Assembly (NCBI RefSeq): GCF_017874425.1
Contig: NZ_JAGGLL010000021.1
Coordinates: forward strand, 32,262 to 96,261
Length of the DNA stretch: 64,000 bases
From: Clostridium punense
Lineage (GTDB): Bacteria; Bacillota; Clostridia; Clostridiales; Clostridiaceae
Reading direction: 5' to 3'
Below the pieces are notes generated by a model. The model made no database searches. It was not told the DNA's origin and was given only the letters and a program-made list of their open reading frames with translations. The translations under genes and the position numbers were made by a program. Of this stretch, positions 1-7,705 are shown piece by piece; positions within the stretch are counted from its first letter, which is position 1, and every line of letters begins with the position of its first letter.

Positions 1-964
1 CCTCTTCTTTTGTAAAAATATTAAAGTATTTAGCCTTGTTTAAATTTTTCTCAATTACTGTTGTATAAGGGTTATAGTACACTTCTATAGCTTCTATTTT
101 TTCACTTACCTTATTAATTAGTTCATCACATTTAATTATTATGGAGCTTTTTTCTTCTCCTTTTTGGAAGTGAATATATTGAGTTAAATCTGGCAAATAT
201 AAATCATCCTTTGTTTCGACAAATAATGCAAATTCGTTCTCGCAGCCAATTTTAGAATTAGTACTATAGGAAGTAGCTGCAATAGTAGCTGCCTTTTTAA
301 ACTTACTATAGTCTTCTTCTGTGTAACCTTCTGTAACACCAAAGGATTTATATTCGTCATAACTATGGGGATTTATAGCAAAAGGATAAAAATAATGAGC
401 TTCATTACTTACTATTTTTGTACCTAGTGTTGAAGACTTTGCTTCTCCACCTTCCTCATCCTTCTTCTTGTCATTACCCTTACCTTTATCAGATGCGTCC
501 CTAAAAGGTGATAATATTTGTTGCTCTTCTGCACTGGTGCCTTCATACTTATTAAAGCCTTGACCAATTTGAACTGCACCTGTTATAGAAATGTTGTTAC
601 CTTCTTCTGCAAAAGTAGCTCCAAAGTTTTTAACATCAATTGCCATAAATAAATTAGTTAATAGTTTTTTACTATCTTTGTTCTTTTTTAGATCCTCTTC
701 ATTGAAAATAAACTCATATCTTTCCTTAAGAGACCTTGGTATAAGATCAGTTTCTCCCTTTTTACCCTCTTGTAATTTCATAGATTTAATATACAAGACT
801 TTTTCCCCTTGTTGCTGCCACATCTTCTTCATAGGGAACTTAAATGCTTTATCACTACCAAATACCTCTCCGTCAGAAGTAGTCTTAGGGTAACCTGTAA
901 AATCCGCATTCCAGTTACTCATCCTAGATACAATTCCTAAAACTCCAAATACTCTTTTATCCAT
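1..964 (-). CDS. cas7: Type I-B CRISPR Cascade backbone protein Cas7 (Csh2 family), 3' end outside the window
   Basis: The reading frame opens at an ATG at 964 and runs off the left edge, so about 320 codons are visible. The protein begins MDKRVFGVLGIVSRMSNWNA and has a lysine/glutamate-rich loop around residue 160, as expected for a Cas7/Csh2 subunit that polymerises along the crRNA. The start codon overlaps the end of cas8b by 8 nt (ATGGATAA), so the two are translationally coupled. cas5, cas3 and the adaptation genes would be expected further left. The family call rests on N-terminal resemblance and on its place after cas6 and cas8b. Confidence 0.85.
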   Translation of the reverse strand, partial: MDKRVFGVLGIVSRMSNWNADFTGYPKTTSDGEVFGSDKAFKFPMKKMWQQQGEKVLYIKSMKLQEGKKGETDLIPRSLKERYEFIFNEEDLKKNKDSKKLLTNLFMAIDVKNFGATFAEEGNNISITGAVQIGQGFNKYEGTSAEEQQILSPFRDASDKGKGNDKKKDEEGGEAKSSTLGTKIVSNEAHYFYPFAINPHSYDEYKSFGVTEGYTEEDYSKFKKAATIAATSYSTNSKIGCENEFALFVETKDDLYLPDLTQYIHFQKGEEKSSIIIKCDELINKVSEKIEAIEVYYNPYTTVIEKNLNKAKYFNIFTKEE

Positions 965-2687
965 TATGTTCATCCCCTTTACTTAACCTTTCATATATTA
1001 AGCTGCTGCTTAAATAACCAGCTATTATTAACTCCTCTTGAACTTTCCCTTCAGAACAATAAGATAACACTGCTCTCATAAGCCTTTCAAATCTTACTCC
1101 TTCAGCTGCATAGCTATACTTTTTAAACATCTTACTAATTTCTGTTTTTATTTTTTCATCATTCTTAGCTCCAATAATTGGATTTGCCAAAGAATGATTC
1201 TTTTTGCTAGACTTATTTAGAGATATAAAGTAACTTGTAAGCTGCCCTACTGCAAAGTAGTACTCTTTGTCATTTTCTATTTCAGCCTCAATGTTTTTAT
1301 TATTTATTTTTTCTCTTAAGGAGTTTTTAACTTCCATTAAAATATCTGCCATATGAACCTCTCCCTCAAAATAAGCTTTTAAAGACCATCTTAAATTAAA
1401 CTGCTCGCAAGCCCTTGGTATGGACCCCTTAACAATAGAACCCTTTATTATGCTTAGACTGCTTATATTTAATACCTTCCAAACACCATTATTGCTTCCC
1501 TTATAAAACCAATTAAACAATGCTCCTCTAGCAAGGAGTAGGTTTCTTTTTAAATTATTATCTATTAATGAAATATCTTTAGGATCTGTAAAATAATTAT
1601 TTACTAAATACCCACTAAAAAATATTTCATTAACTATATTCTTAACCTCTTTCAAGGTGTTAATTGAGCCGTACCTCACCTTTAAATGCTTAGTGTCAGT
1701 ATCTAGAATATTATCAAGGTTTATAGTTCTAATTCTATGCTGATAATTAACCACATTATCAAAATCATGGATTTCTACTTCTTTTCCCTTTTGAAGCCTC
1801 ATATAAATACCAGTAAACTCATCTTCCAGCATTTCATCATTTGAAAAACTTAAAATTTGCTTATCATCTATGTAGATATTCTGTTTACCTTTTGAAAGCT
1901 GGTTGCTGAGATAATCAAAAAATTTTCTTTGAATGATTACTTCATCTAAAGATAATAAATATGGTACTGTTACCTTTCTAGTTTTATTTTCTAAATAAGG
2001 CTTTTTTGTGTTTAATCCCATATTATCATTGGGAAGTCCATAAATACTTCCATTTATAATTTCATTATAATCTGTGCTATTAAATATATTAGGTATAAAA
2101 TACTTTTGACTCTCTTTCTTATATTCCCTCAAATCATACTTAAAGAAAATTTTAAGTTGAGTTTTGTCATTACTCTTATCATTAACAAAACTGTATAAAT
2201 TTTCTTTAATCCAAGCTCTAATCTTTTCAAGTCTTACTTCATCAACTGCTCCATATCGCTTTTCCATTTCTTCATACATAGCTCTTGATTTTGATTTAGA
2301 ATACTTTAGTGTAGGGTTTTTTAAAATGTCATAATAACCATCAATTACTTCCTTTGATATTTTTCTATTAGCTATATTTTCCTTTTTTACAAAGAAAGTA
2401 AAATAGTTGTTGCTAAATATATTTTTATCTTTAATGGCTTTGTTTGACTCTAAATATTTGCTCATATAATCAGCCTGACATATAAATCCATAGTAATCAC
2501 CAGATGTATCTACTTGTTTAGTCTTCTTATCTTGCTTTATATGAACTTTATCTAATATTTTAAAGCTATCTCCTTCTTCACCAACAATAATATATTCACC
2601 ATCTACTGGTATATAGTCATCTATTATTAAATTATCCTCATAAATCTCATATTTTTTCTTAAAGGTTTCAATAGCGTCCTGTAACAC
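957..2687 (-). CDS. cas8b: Type I-B Cascade large subunit Cas8b (Csh1/TM1802-like)
   Basis: A 576-residue protein starts at a GTG with a strong GGGAGGTG site 5 nt upstream. It is the large subunit expected in a type I-B interference complex, recognising the PAM and helping recruit Cas3. Sequence support is modest, as is normal for this fast-evolving family: length, a lysine-rich composition, and a C-terminal helical stretch ending in an AGYLSSSLIYERLSK-like segment. Position between cas6 and cas7, with 12 nt to cas6 and an 8-nt overlap with cas7, is the strongest argument. No transmembrane segments or frameshifts are visible. Confidence 0.82.
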   Translation of the reverse strand: MLQDAIETFKKKYEIYEDNLIIDDYIPVDGEYIIVGEEGDSFKILDKVHIKQDKKTKQVDTSGDYYGFICQADYMSKYLESNKAIKDKNIFSNNYFTFFVKKENIANRKISKEVIDGYYDILKNPTLKYSKSKSRAMYEEMEKRYGAVDEVRLEKIRAWIKENLYSFVNDKSNDKTQLKIFFKYDLREYKKESQKYFIPNIFNSTDYNEIINGSIYGLPNDNMGLNTKKPYLENKTRKVTVPYLLSLDEVIIQRKFFDYLSNQLSKGKQNIYIDDKQILSFSNDEMLEDEFTGIYMRLQKGKEVEIHDFDNVVNYQHRIRTINLDNILDTDTKHLKVRYGSINTLKEVKNIVNEIFFSGYLVNNYFTDPKDISLIDNNLKRNLLLARGALFNWFYKGSNNGVWKVLNISSLSIIKGSIVKGSIPRACEQFNLRWSLKAYFEGEVHMADILMEVKNSLREKINNKNIEAEIENDKEYYFAVGQLTSYFISLNKSSKKNHSLANPIIGAKNDEKIKTEISKMFKKYSYAAEGVRFERLMRAVLSYCSEGKVQEELIIAGYLSSSLIYERLSKGDEHNG

Positions 2688-2699
2688 GTTTTCACCTCC

Positions 2700-3413
2700 C
2701 TATAAACACCTAAAGTTTACAAATCCAAAACCACGGCTGTTAGATTCTCCGATTCCTGTGCCTAGAGCCAAGTATGCTAATTTTTGCGATTCTTCATCAT
2801 CTGATATTACTAAGGTTACTTTATCTCCCAATAACTCTACATTCTTCACAACAGTTGAAACAGGTTTCTTATTATCAAAAGATATAAAATTATACACTGG
2901 AAACTTCTCTTCAAGCTCTGTTTGTAAAAATTGATTATACTTCTTTATTAAGTTTGATTTAATTCTATTCTCATAATCAGCTAAAGATAAGTTTCCTCGC
3001 CAGTACCCCATATCCGTCTTTATAACACAAGGTGTAATAGAGTAAATCTTTTCAATATGTTTTTGGGGTAAAGTTTTTTCTTCTATAGTTAAGCTTTTTA
3101 AGCATTCAGTCTTTTCATCACATAAATATTTCTTAAAATGCTGTGCCAATTCTCTATTAATAGTTCTTATCTTAATATTATAAACTCTGCCATTTTTATA
3201 AACTCCATTATCTTCAAGAGGAAACAGACTATTAAAGCAATATCCTTTAAACATATTTTTATTGTGAAATTCTAAGAAATCACTTTCACGAGCTAAAGAT
3301 TTATCTATTAACTCTGCAATTTTAGCCAGTGCTTCATTACTTCTTATATTCTTTAAGACATAAACCTTCAGGTTTAATTCCAAAACATTCAAATCCTTCA
3401 AATCCTTCACCAC
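2700..3413 (-). CDS. cas6: CRISPR repeat endoribonuclease Cas6 (type I-B)
   Basis: A 237-residue RAMP-fold protein that would cleave pre-crRNA within repeats. The C-terminus carries the glycine-rich loop typical of Cas6 (GIGESNSRGFGFVNF, about residues 219-233), and the N-terminus has the LKVYVLKNI strand. It is the first gene of a leftward cas operon. The start is uncertain: the GTG at 3413 is preceded by CCAGGTG rather than a well-spaced Shine-Dalgarno, and an in-frame TTG a few codons inside follows AAGGAT. No CRISPR array lies directly upstream of it. Confidence 0.85.
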   Translation of the reverse strand: MVKDLKDLNVLELNLKVYVLKNIRSNEALAKIAELIDKSLARESDFLEFHNKNMFKGYCFNSLFPLEDNGVYKNGRVYNIKIRTINRELAQHFKKYLCDEKTECLKSLTIEEKTLPQKHIEKIYSITPCVIKTDMGYWRGNLSLADYENRIKSNLIKKYNQFLQTELEEKFPVYNFISFDNKKPVSTVVKNVELLGDKVTLVISDDEESQKLAYLALGTGIGESNSRGFGFVNFRCL

Positions 3414-4061
3414 CTGGTTACATTATATCATTCTTCACAAATTTTTCCATAAAACATTTGTGAATGATTATTTACATTTTTATTATTAGTTTTCGTATAG
3501 TTAAAATCTCACTAGTGAGGTATCTTCATTTACATAACATGCTATAACTCAAAAATATTTTAAAGATAATTAAATTTAGATACAAGAGACACTTTAGCAC
3601 ATGATGAAAAGTTTGCTAATACTAGACCTAACTATTTATATCTATATCCATATTAGTAATTTATTTTATTTAAAATCAAATTAAAATTTAACTTTTTTAC
3701 AACTTAATAAGAGCTGTAAATATGGCTTTTCCAATTTTATAATACCAGAAATTAATTACCTTTTTTTACTTTATAATTACACATATAAGCTTAGCTTATA
3801 TTAATAAATAGAAAGTGCAGGAAAAGGCAATAGGAATTTTTAGTATAATTTCTTTATTATTCTTTCTAACTTGATAGACCATCAACGTAACCTTTAAATA
3901 AAAAAATATAAAGGGTGTTCTTTTAAAATTCAATAAGAGGTAAAAATATATATGAATGCTATTTACTGAAAAAGTTTTGGTGTATTGAAAAGGTTATGCT
4001 ACTCTATAAATGAGGCTCACTGCTATTTTAGATTTACCATTATGATATCTTATGTAACTTT

Positions 4062-4217
4062 ATGGCAGGAAGTTTATTCTTTTTGATAAGTGCTTCAACA
4101 TCGGGTGGTATACATTCACAGAGTGCTTTAAAAAATTTCATATATGTATTAGTACAAGGCAAGAATGGAAAAGAAATTTGTATGAAAAAGGTTTATTATA
4201 ATTATCATATTAAATAA
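4062..4217 (+). pseudogene. Possible C-terminal relic of a TrkH/KtrB potassium transporter
   Basis: A 51-codon open frame reads MAGSLFFLISASTSGGIHSQ, then a hydrophobic stretch and VLVQGKNGKEICMKKVYYN. The pattern resembles the last pore loop of KtrB/TrkH (small residues, STxGGI, then a basic ...RGKxEVxIFxRxI tail). It lacks a clear ribosome-binding site and everything upstream, so it is at best a fragment. The similarity is by eye and weak. Confidence 0.3.
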
Positions 4218-4283
4218 AGAAGGTGTAGGAATTGGAAACTAAAGCTATTATGCTTGATAGTCTAAAATATATTGAGAACAATT

Positions 4284-4415
4284 GAGTTTAGAGATGAAAT
4301 TCGTCGTAGAGCGAAGGCAGAACAAACATTAGATATATATTCTCCTATAGCTGCTAAATTGAGTAATGAAAAGGTAATGGCAGAATTAAATGATTTGTCT
4401 GTAAAGTATATTTAA
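4284..4415 (+). pseudogene. Relic of a RelA/SpoT-type (p)ppGpp synthetase/hydrolase
   Basis: The frame ending at the TAA at 4413 reads RAKAEQTLDIYSPIAAKLSN followed by EKVMAELNDLSVKYI. This matches the conserved RelA/SpoT segment around ETLxIYAPLAxRLGxxxxKxELEDLSxxYL. Only about 40 codons remain, with neither the HD nor the synthetase domain, so this is a decayed fragment. The conserved spacing of the motif makes the assignment fairly good despite the short length. Confidence 0.55.
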
Positions 4416-4507
4416 AATTTACCATGAGAATTGAGTAATTTCTTTATTATGTAATTATGAAAAACAAATATATTCTTATTATTATTTAATGGAAATGGAG
4501 AAAGAAG

Positions 4508-4963
4508 ATGAGTGATAAAATGATGTATTTTGAGGATTTCATTAAAATAATACTTTCATGTTTCTTAGGAGGATTAATAGGTCAACAGAGGCAGATGAAG
4601 GGTATGGCTATGGGGGTAAGGACACATATAGTGGTTTGTGTTAGTGCTGCTTTAGTTCAAATCATTTCAATAGATTATAATATTTTAAACGGTACAAATA
4701 TTGATGTAATGAGATTAGGAGCTCAAGTAATATCTGGTATAGGTTTTTTAGGTATGGCAAGTGTAATTAAAAATGGTAATAATATCATAGGATTAACCAC
4801 AGCAGCAAGTATATGGTTTATTGCATGTGTTGGTTTAGCTATTGGAAGTGGCATATACTTTCCAGGTATAATTGCAACAATTGTAATTTATCTCATTCTT
4901 AAAGATGTATTTAATCTAGACAAAAGGACGGAAAGTAGAAAAAAAATTAAAGATGATCATTAA
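4508..4963 (+). CDS. MgtC/SapB family membrane protein
   Basis: A 151-residue protein with four hydrophobic segments and the MgtC signature: FLGGLIGQQRQMKGMAMGVR then THIVVCVSAALVQ near residues 18-51, followed by GIGFLGMASVIKNGNNIIGL and TTAASIWFIACVGLAIGSG. Family members sit in the inner membrane and are linked to growth in low magnesium and to control of P-type and F-type ATPases. The length corresponds to the core MgtC domain without the C-terminal cytoplasmic domain of the Salmonella protein. A GGAGAAAGAAG site precedes the ATG. No Mg2+-sensing leader was recognised. Confidence 0.88.
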   Translation: MSDKMMYFEDFIKIILSCFLGGLIGQQRQMKGMAMGVRTHIVVCVSAALVQIISIDYNILNGTNIDVMRLGAQVISGIGFLGMASVIKNGNNIIGLTTAASIWFIACVGLAIGSGIYFPGIIATIVIYLILKDVFNLDKRTESRKKIKDDH

Positions 4964-5280
4964 TTTAGAAGTTATTTTATGTGGAAGAAACAAGAATAGT
5001 AAAACTAAAAATATACAGAAGAGTTTTGAAGATTTTATTACTAAGGGATCTTGAAAAGTTAAATAAATATCTACTCTATTTTTAGTTATTATTTATTTTT
5101 AGATGCCTAGAATAAGTACAGAAGATAATGAAGAAGAGACTATTTTATGAAATTAGGTACATTCTTACAGGATAACTGCTGAAATATTATCATTGCTACT
5201 TAAATATAAAGCTATAAAATAAATACAGTTAAAAGTCATAAGCATTTAAAATAAATTTATGAATTGCATTGAAATAACTA
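4964..5280. other. Non-coding gap between MgtC and phosphatase genes
   Basis: About 317 bp, very AT-rich. I see no hairpin followed by a T-run, no gene relic and no clear promoter. Confidence 0.5.
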
Positions 5281-6501
5281 ATGAAAGTTGGAAAACCGGT
5301 GAATTATTGCGAAGATATTATAAAATATATAAATAAAATAAAAGAAAAATTGTATAACAATATGTATTGCTCAGCACAGGAGTTAGAAAAAGATTTTTAC
5401 ACAATTAATGAACTAACTGGTACTAAACCAAACACCACGGAGTATGAATATTTAAAGAGTGTATTTACAGTGCAGGAATTTCTTATAAATGAGGTATGTA
5501 AAATACATGAGAGTGAAAATGATTTAGTTAATGCTAAACTTTTTAGTGAAAATTTAAATATAAAAGAACTTAAGAAGCAGCTTAAGGATGGAAAAATGGC
5601 ATTTAATATATACTCATTTAATGACAGTGGATATGATTATTTTTTAATTGGGGATATACATTCAGATTCAGTAAGTTTAAAGAGAATACTTCATATTTGT
5701 AATTTCTTTAGCAATGTTGTTGAGAAAAAGAAAAAACGACTTATTTTCTTAGGTGATTATGTAGATAGAGGTAAAGCACATATTAAAACCTTAGAGTATT
5801 TATTGGCTTTAAAGTTTTTGTTTCCTAACTATATATATTTATTAAAGGGAAACCATGATGCTGGTATTATAGTTGAGGAAAAAGTTAAGCTCAGCGTAAA
5901 AAAACCAGAGAATGAAAGTGATGAGGATTATTTTCTTTTATATTTGAATAACCTTTTAAGCAGTGATAACACATTAAGACTTCGCATACTAAATTCATAT
6001 CTAAACTTTTTTAATAGTTTATGTAATATTGCTTTTATAACTAACCAAAGTGTTACTTTGTTAGCAGTACATGGTGGTATTCCAAGACCTAGAAAAAATG
6101 ATTCAAAATATTATAGTTATATTAATAGCATATCTGATCTTACAAATATTAAAATAATAGATAACATGAATAAAACTATATGTAATAATATGCTTTGGAG
6201 TGATCCTTGTGAAAGTGATGATAATCTCAGAGAGAACTCTGGAAGGTTTAGATTCACAGTAGAACATTTTGAGGAATTCCAAAAGCATATAAATTTTGAT
6301 TTATTAATAAGGGGGCATGTGGCAGAGAAGAACGGATTTAAAGGATTCTTTAATGATAGATTGTTTACCATATTCTCTAGTGGTGCTATTTTAGAAAATG
6401 ATATAAATATAAACAATGAAACAGCCTATGAGGATATTAATCCAAGGATACTTGAGTTTTCTAGCACAGGACAAATTTCTTTATTAAATTTAAATAGTTG
6501 A
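5281..6501 (+). CDS. PPP-family serine/threonine protein phosphatase (metallophosphoesterase)
   Basis: A 406-residue protein with the full metallophosphoesterase motif set of the PPP family. The motifs in order are GDIHSD (about residue 123), LGDYVDRG (about 157), LKGNHD (about 193), LLAVHGGIPRP (about 261) and LLIRGHVAEKNG (about 340). These supply the Asp, His and Asn ligands of a dinuclear metal centre. The canonical GDxHG has Ser in place of the second Gly. The N-terminal 110 residues are a helical extension with no recognised domain. The ATG follows an in-frame stop by one codon but has no good Shine-Dalgarno. The substrate is unknown. Bacterial PPP enzymes act on phosphoproteins or small phosphate esters. 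Confidence 0.85.
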   Translation: MKVGKPVNYCEDIIKYINKIKEKLYNNMYCSAQELEKDFYTINELTGTKPNTTEYEYLKSVFTVQEFLINEVCKIHESENDLVNAKLFSENLNIKELKKQLKDGKMAFNIYSFNDSGYDYFLIGDIHSDSVSLKRILHICNFFSNVVEKKKKRLIFLGDYVDRGKAHIKTLEYLLALKFLFPNYIYLLKGNHDAGIIVEEKVKLSVKKPENESDEDYFLLYLNNLLSSDNTLRLRILNSYLNFFNSLCNIAFITNQSVTLLAVHGGIPRPRKNDSKYYSYINSISDLTNIKIIDNMNKTICNNMLWSDPCESDDNLRENSGRFRFTVEHFEEFQKHINFDLLIRGHVAEKNGFKGFFNDRLFTIFSSGAILENDININNETAYEDINPRILEFSSTGQISLLNLNS

Positions 6502-6525
6502 TTTATGTAAAATTAAATAGCCTAT

Positions 6526-6567
6526 AAAAATACCGTATTATTCTCGTTGAGTTTTACGGTATTTTTT
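6526..6567 (+). terminator. Intrinsic terminator after the phosphatase gene
   Basis: AAAATACCGTA pairs with TACGGTATTTT across a 17-nt loop, followed by a T-run. It begins about 25 bp after the stop codon. Confidence 0.85.
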
Positions 6568-6672
6568 CATGGCAATAAAAAAATAGAATTCTCCTTAATT
6601 ACAACTAAAATATATTAAATTCACCTCTTACATTTTGTGTTCACTCTCAAAGGAACCTAGTAAGCTTTACAC

Positions 6673-7614
6673 CTATCCTCCATAGTTATCTATTACTTTC
6701 TGTGCTTCCATGCATAGAAACTCCTTCATTTCCTCTGGCTCAATTACTTTAACCTGATTACCTAGTTGCATAAAAAATCTTCCTGTATATTCTAAGTCGC
6801 TATAGTCTATTATTTCATCAATATAGCCACCTTCTCCATTTGGGTTCATAACAATGCTATCTCCTAGATAGGGATTATTTCTGCATTCCCTTACCCCTAA
6901 ATCTGTTAAAGTTACATATAACCTTATGGGGTTAATTATTTTGTAGGAACTTATATATTCTTTTAAGGAAATATCTAGGTCTTTATATTGGGCATTAGTG
7001 TCTTCTAAGTCTAAGATTCTATCAACCCTAAAATGCCTCATATCCTCACAGCCAAAATCATAGGCTGGTACATACCAAAAGCCGTGGTTGCTGTATATGC
7101 CAATAGGAACTATTCTATAGTTTTTCTTTCCGTTTTTTGAGGCATATTTTATATTTATAATTTCCTTTTCTAAGGAATGCTTTAATAATTCCTTTATATA
7201 AGGAGCTTCAATTTCTCTTTTATGATTCCAAAACATTAAGGAGGACTCCATTTTATCCACAATACTTTGAAGATCTTCTGGGAGTTTTGTGTACAGCTTT
7301 CGTGATACTGAATTTATATCAATTTCAAAGGGAATGGTTTTATAATGTTTAAGAGATTGAAAAGCAAAGAATATGGCAAGTGCTTCATCTTCATTAAAGT
7401 TAATTGGAGGAAGCATTCGCGTTGATAGTACTCTATATCCACCATCTTTTCCTTGCTCTGTATATAAATACACTCCCATATCTGAGAGTTCTGTTAAATA
7501 TCTATGAGCAGTTCTTACTGAAATATTAAATTCTTCAGCCACTTCATTGGCAGTAAATCGCTTCTTTGTGTTTACATATTGCAATAATTCAAATAACTTT
7601 TGTGCCTTACTCAT
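6673..7614 (-). CDS. HTH-WYL transcriptional regulator (YafY-like)
   Basis: A 313-residue regulator with an N-terminal DeoR/HTH_11 winged helix (residues about 5-60, with NEVAEEFNISVRTAHRYLTE as the recognition region) and a central WYL domain (about 135-215). WYL proteins are ligand-responsive regulators, and many bind nucleic acid or nucleotides. The gene lies head-to-head with the UvrA-like ATPase gene with only 91 bp between the start codons, which suggests that it controls its neighbour and itself. It ends close to 6673, where no separate terminator is obvious. Confidence 0.9.
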   Translation of the reverse strand: MSKAQKLFELLQYVNTKKRFTANEVAEEFNISVRTAHRYLTELSDMGVYLYTEQGKDGGYRVLSTRMLPPINFNEDEALAIFFAFQSLKHYKTIPFEIDINSVSRKLYTKLPEDLQSIVDKMESSLMFWNHKREIEAPYIKELLKHSLEKEIINIKYASKNGKKNYRIVPIGIYSNHGFWYVPAYDFGCEDMRHFRVDRILDLEDTNAQYKDLDISLKEYISSYKIINPIRLYVTLTDLGVRECRNNPYLGDSIVMNPNGEGGYIDEIIDYSDLEYTGRFFMQLGNQVKVIEPEEMKEFLCMEAQKVIDNYGG

Positions 7615-7705
7615 TATTTATTTTCAACCTTTCTCACTTAATCTTGTCAAGTTCTGTCATATATCCATGATATTCTATATCTATTACTTAATCAAGGAGG
7701 TACTC

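Larger units (their letters stand above)
3414..4507. other. Gene-poor stretch with two gene relics, no CRISPR array
   Basis: This interval between cas6 and the MgtC gene has no intact gene. I looked for spaced direct repeats that would indicate a CRISPR array and found none. The left 600 bp show nothing recognisable. The right part contains two short coding remnants, at 4062-4217 and 4284-4415, both on the plus strand. Confidence 0.6.

Noticed and set aside
591..893. 100-codon plus-strand frame inside cas7
   Set aside because: Shadow of the minus-strand cas7 frame, with no ribosome-binding site and low-complexity Ser/Leu composition.
3420..3560. ATTTACAT- and ATAGTTAA-like words upstream of cas6 that recall clostridial CRISPR repeats
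   Set aside because: They occur once, are not regularly spaced and have no spacer-repeat structure.
7547..7705. 53-codon upstream extension of the UvrA-like ORF
   Set aside because: It overlaps the divergent WYL gene, and the AAGGAGG site marks the ATG at 7706 as the start.
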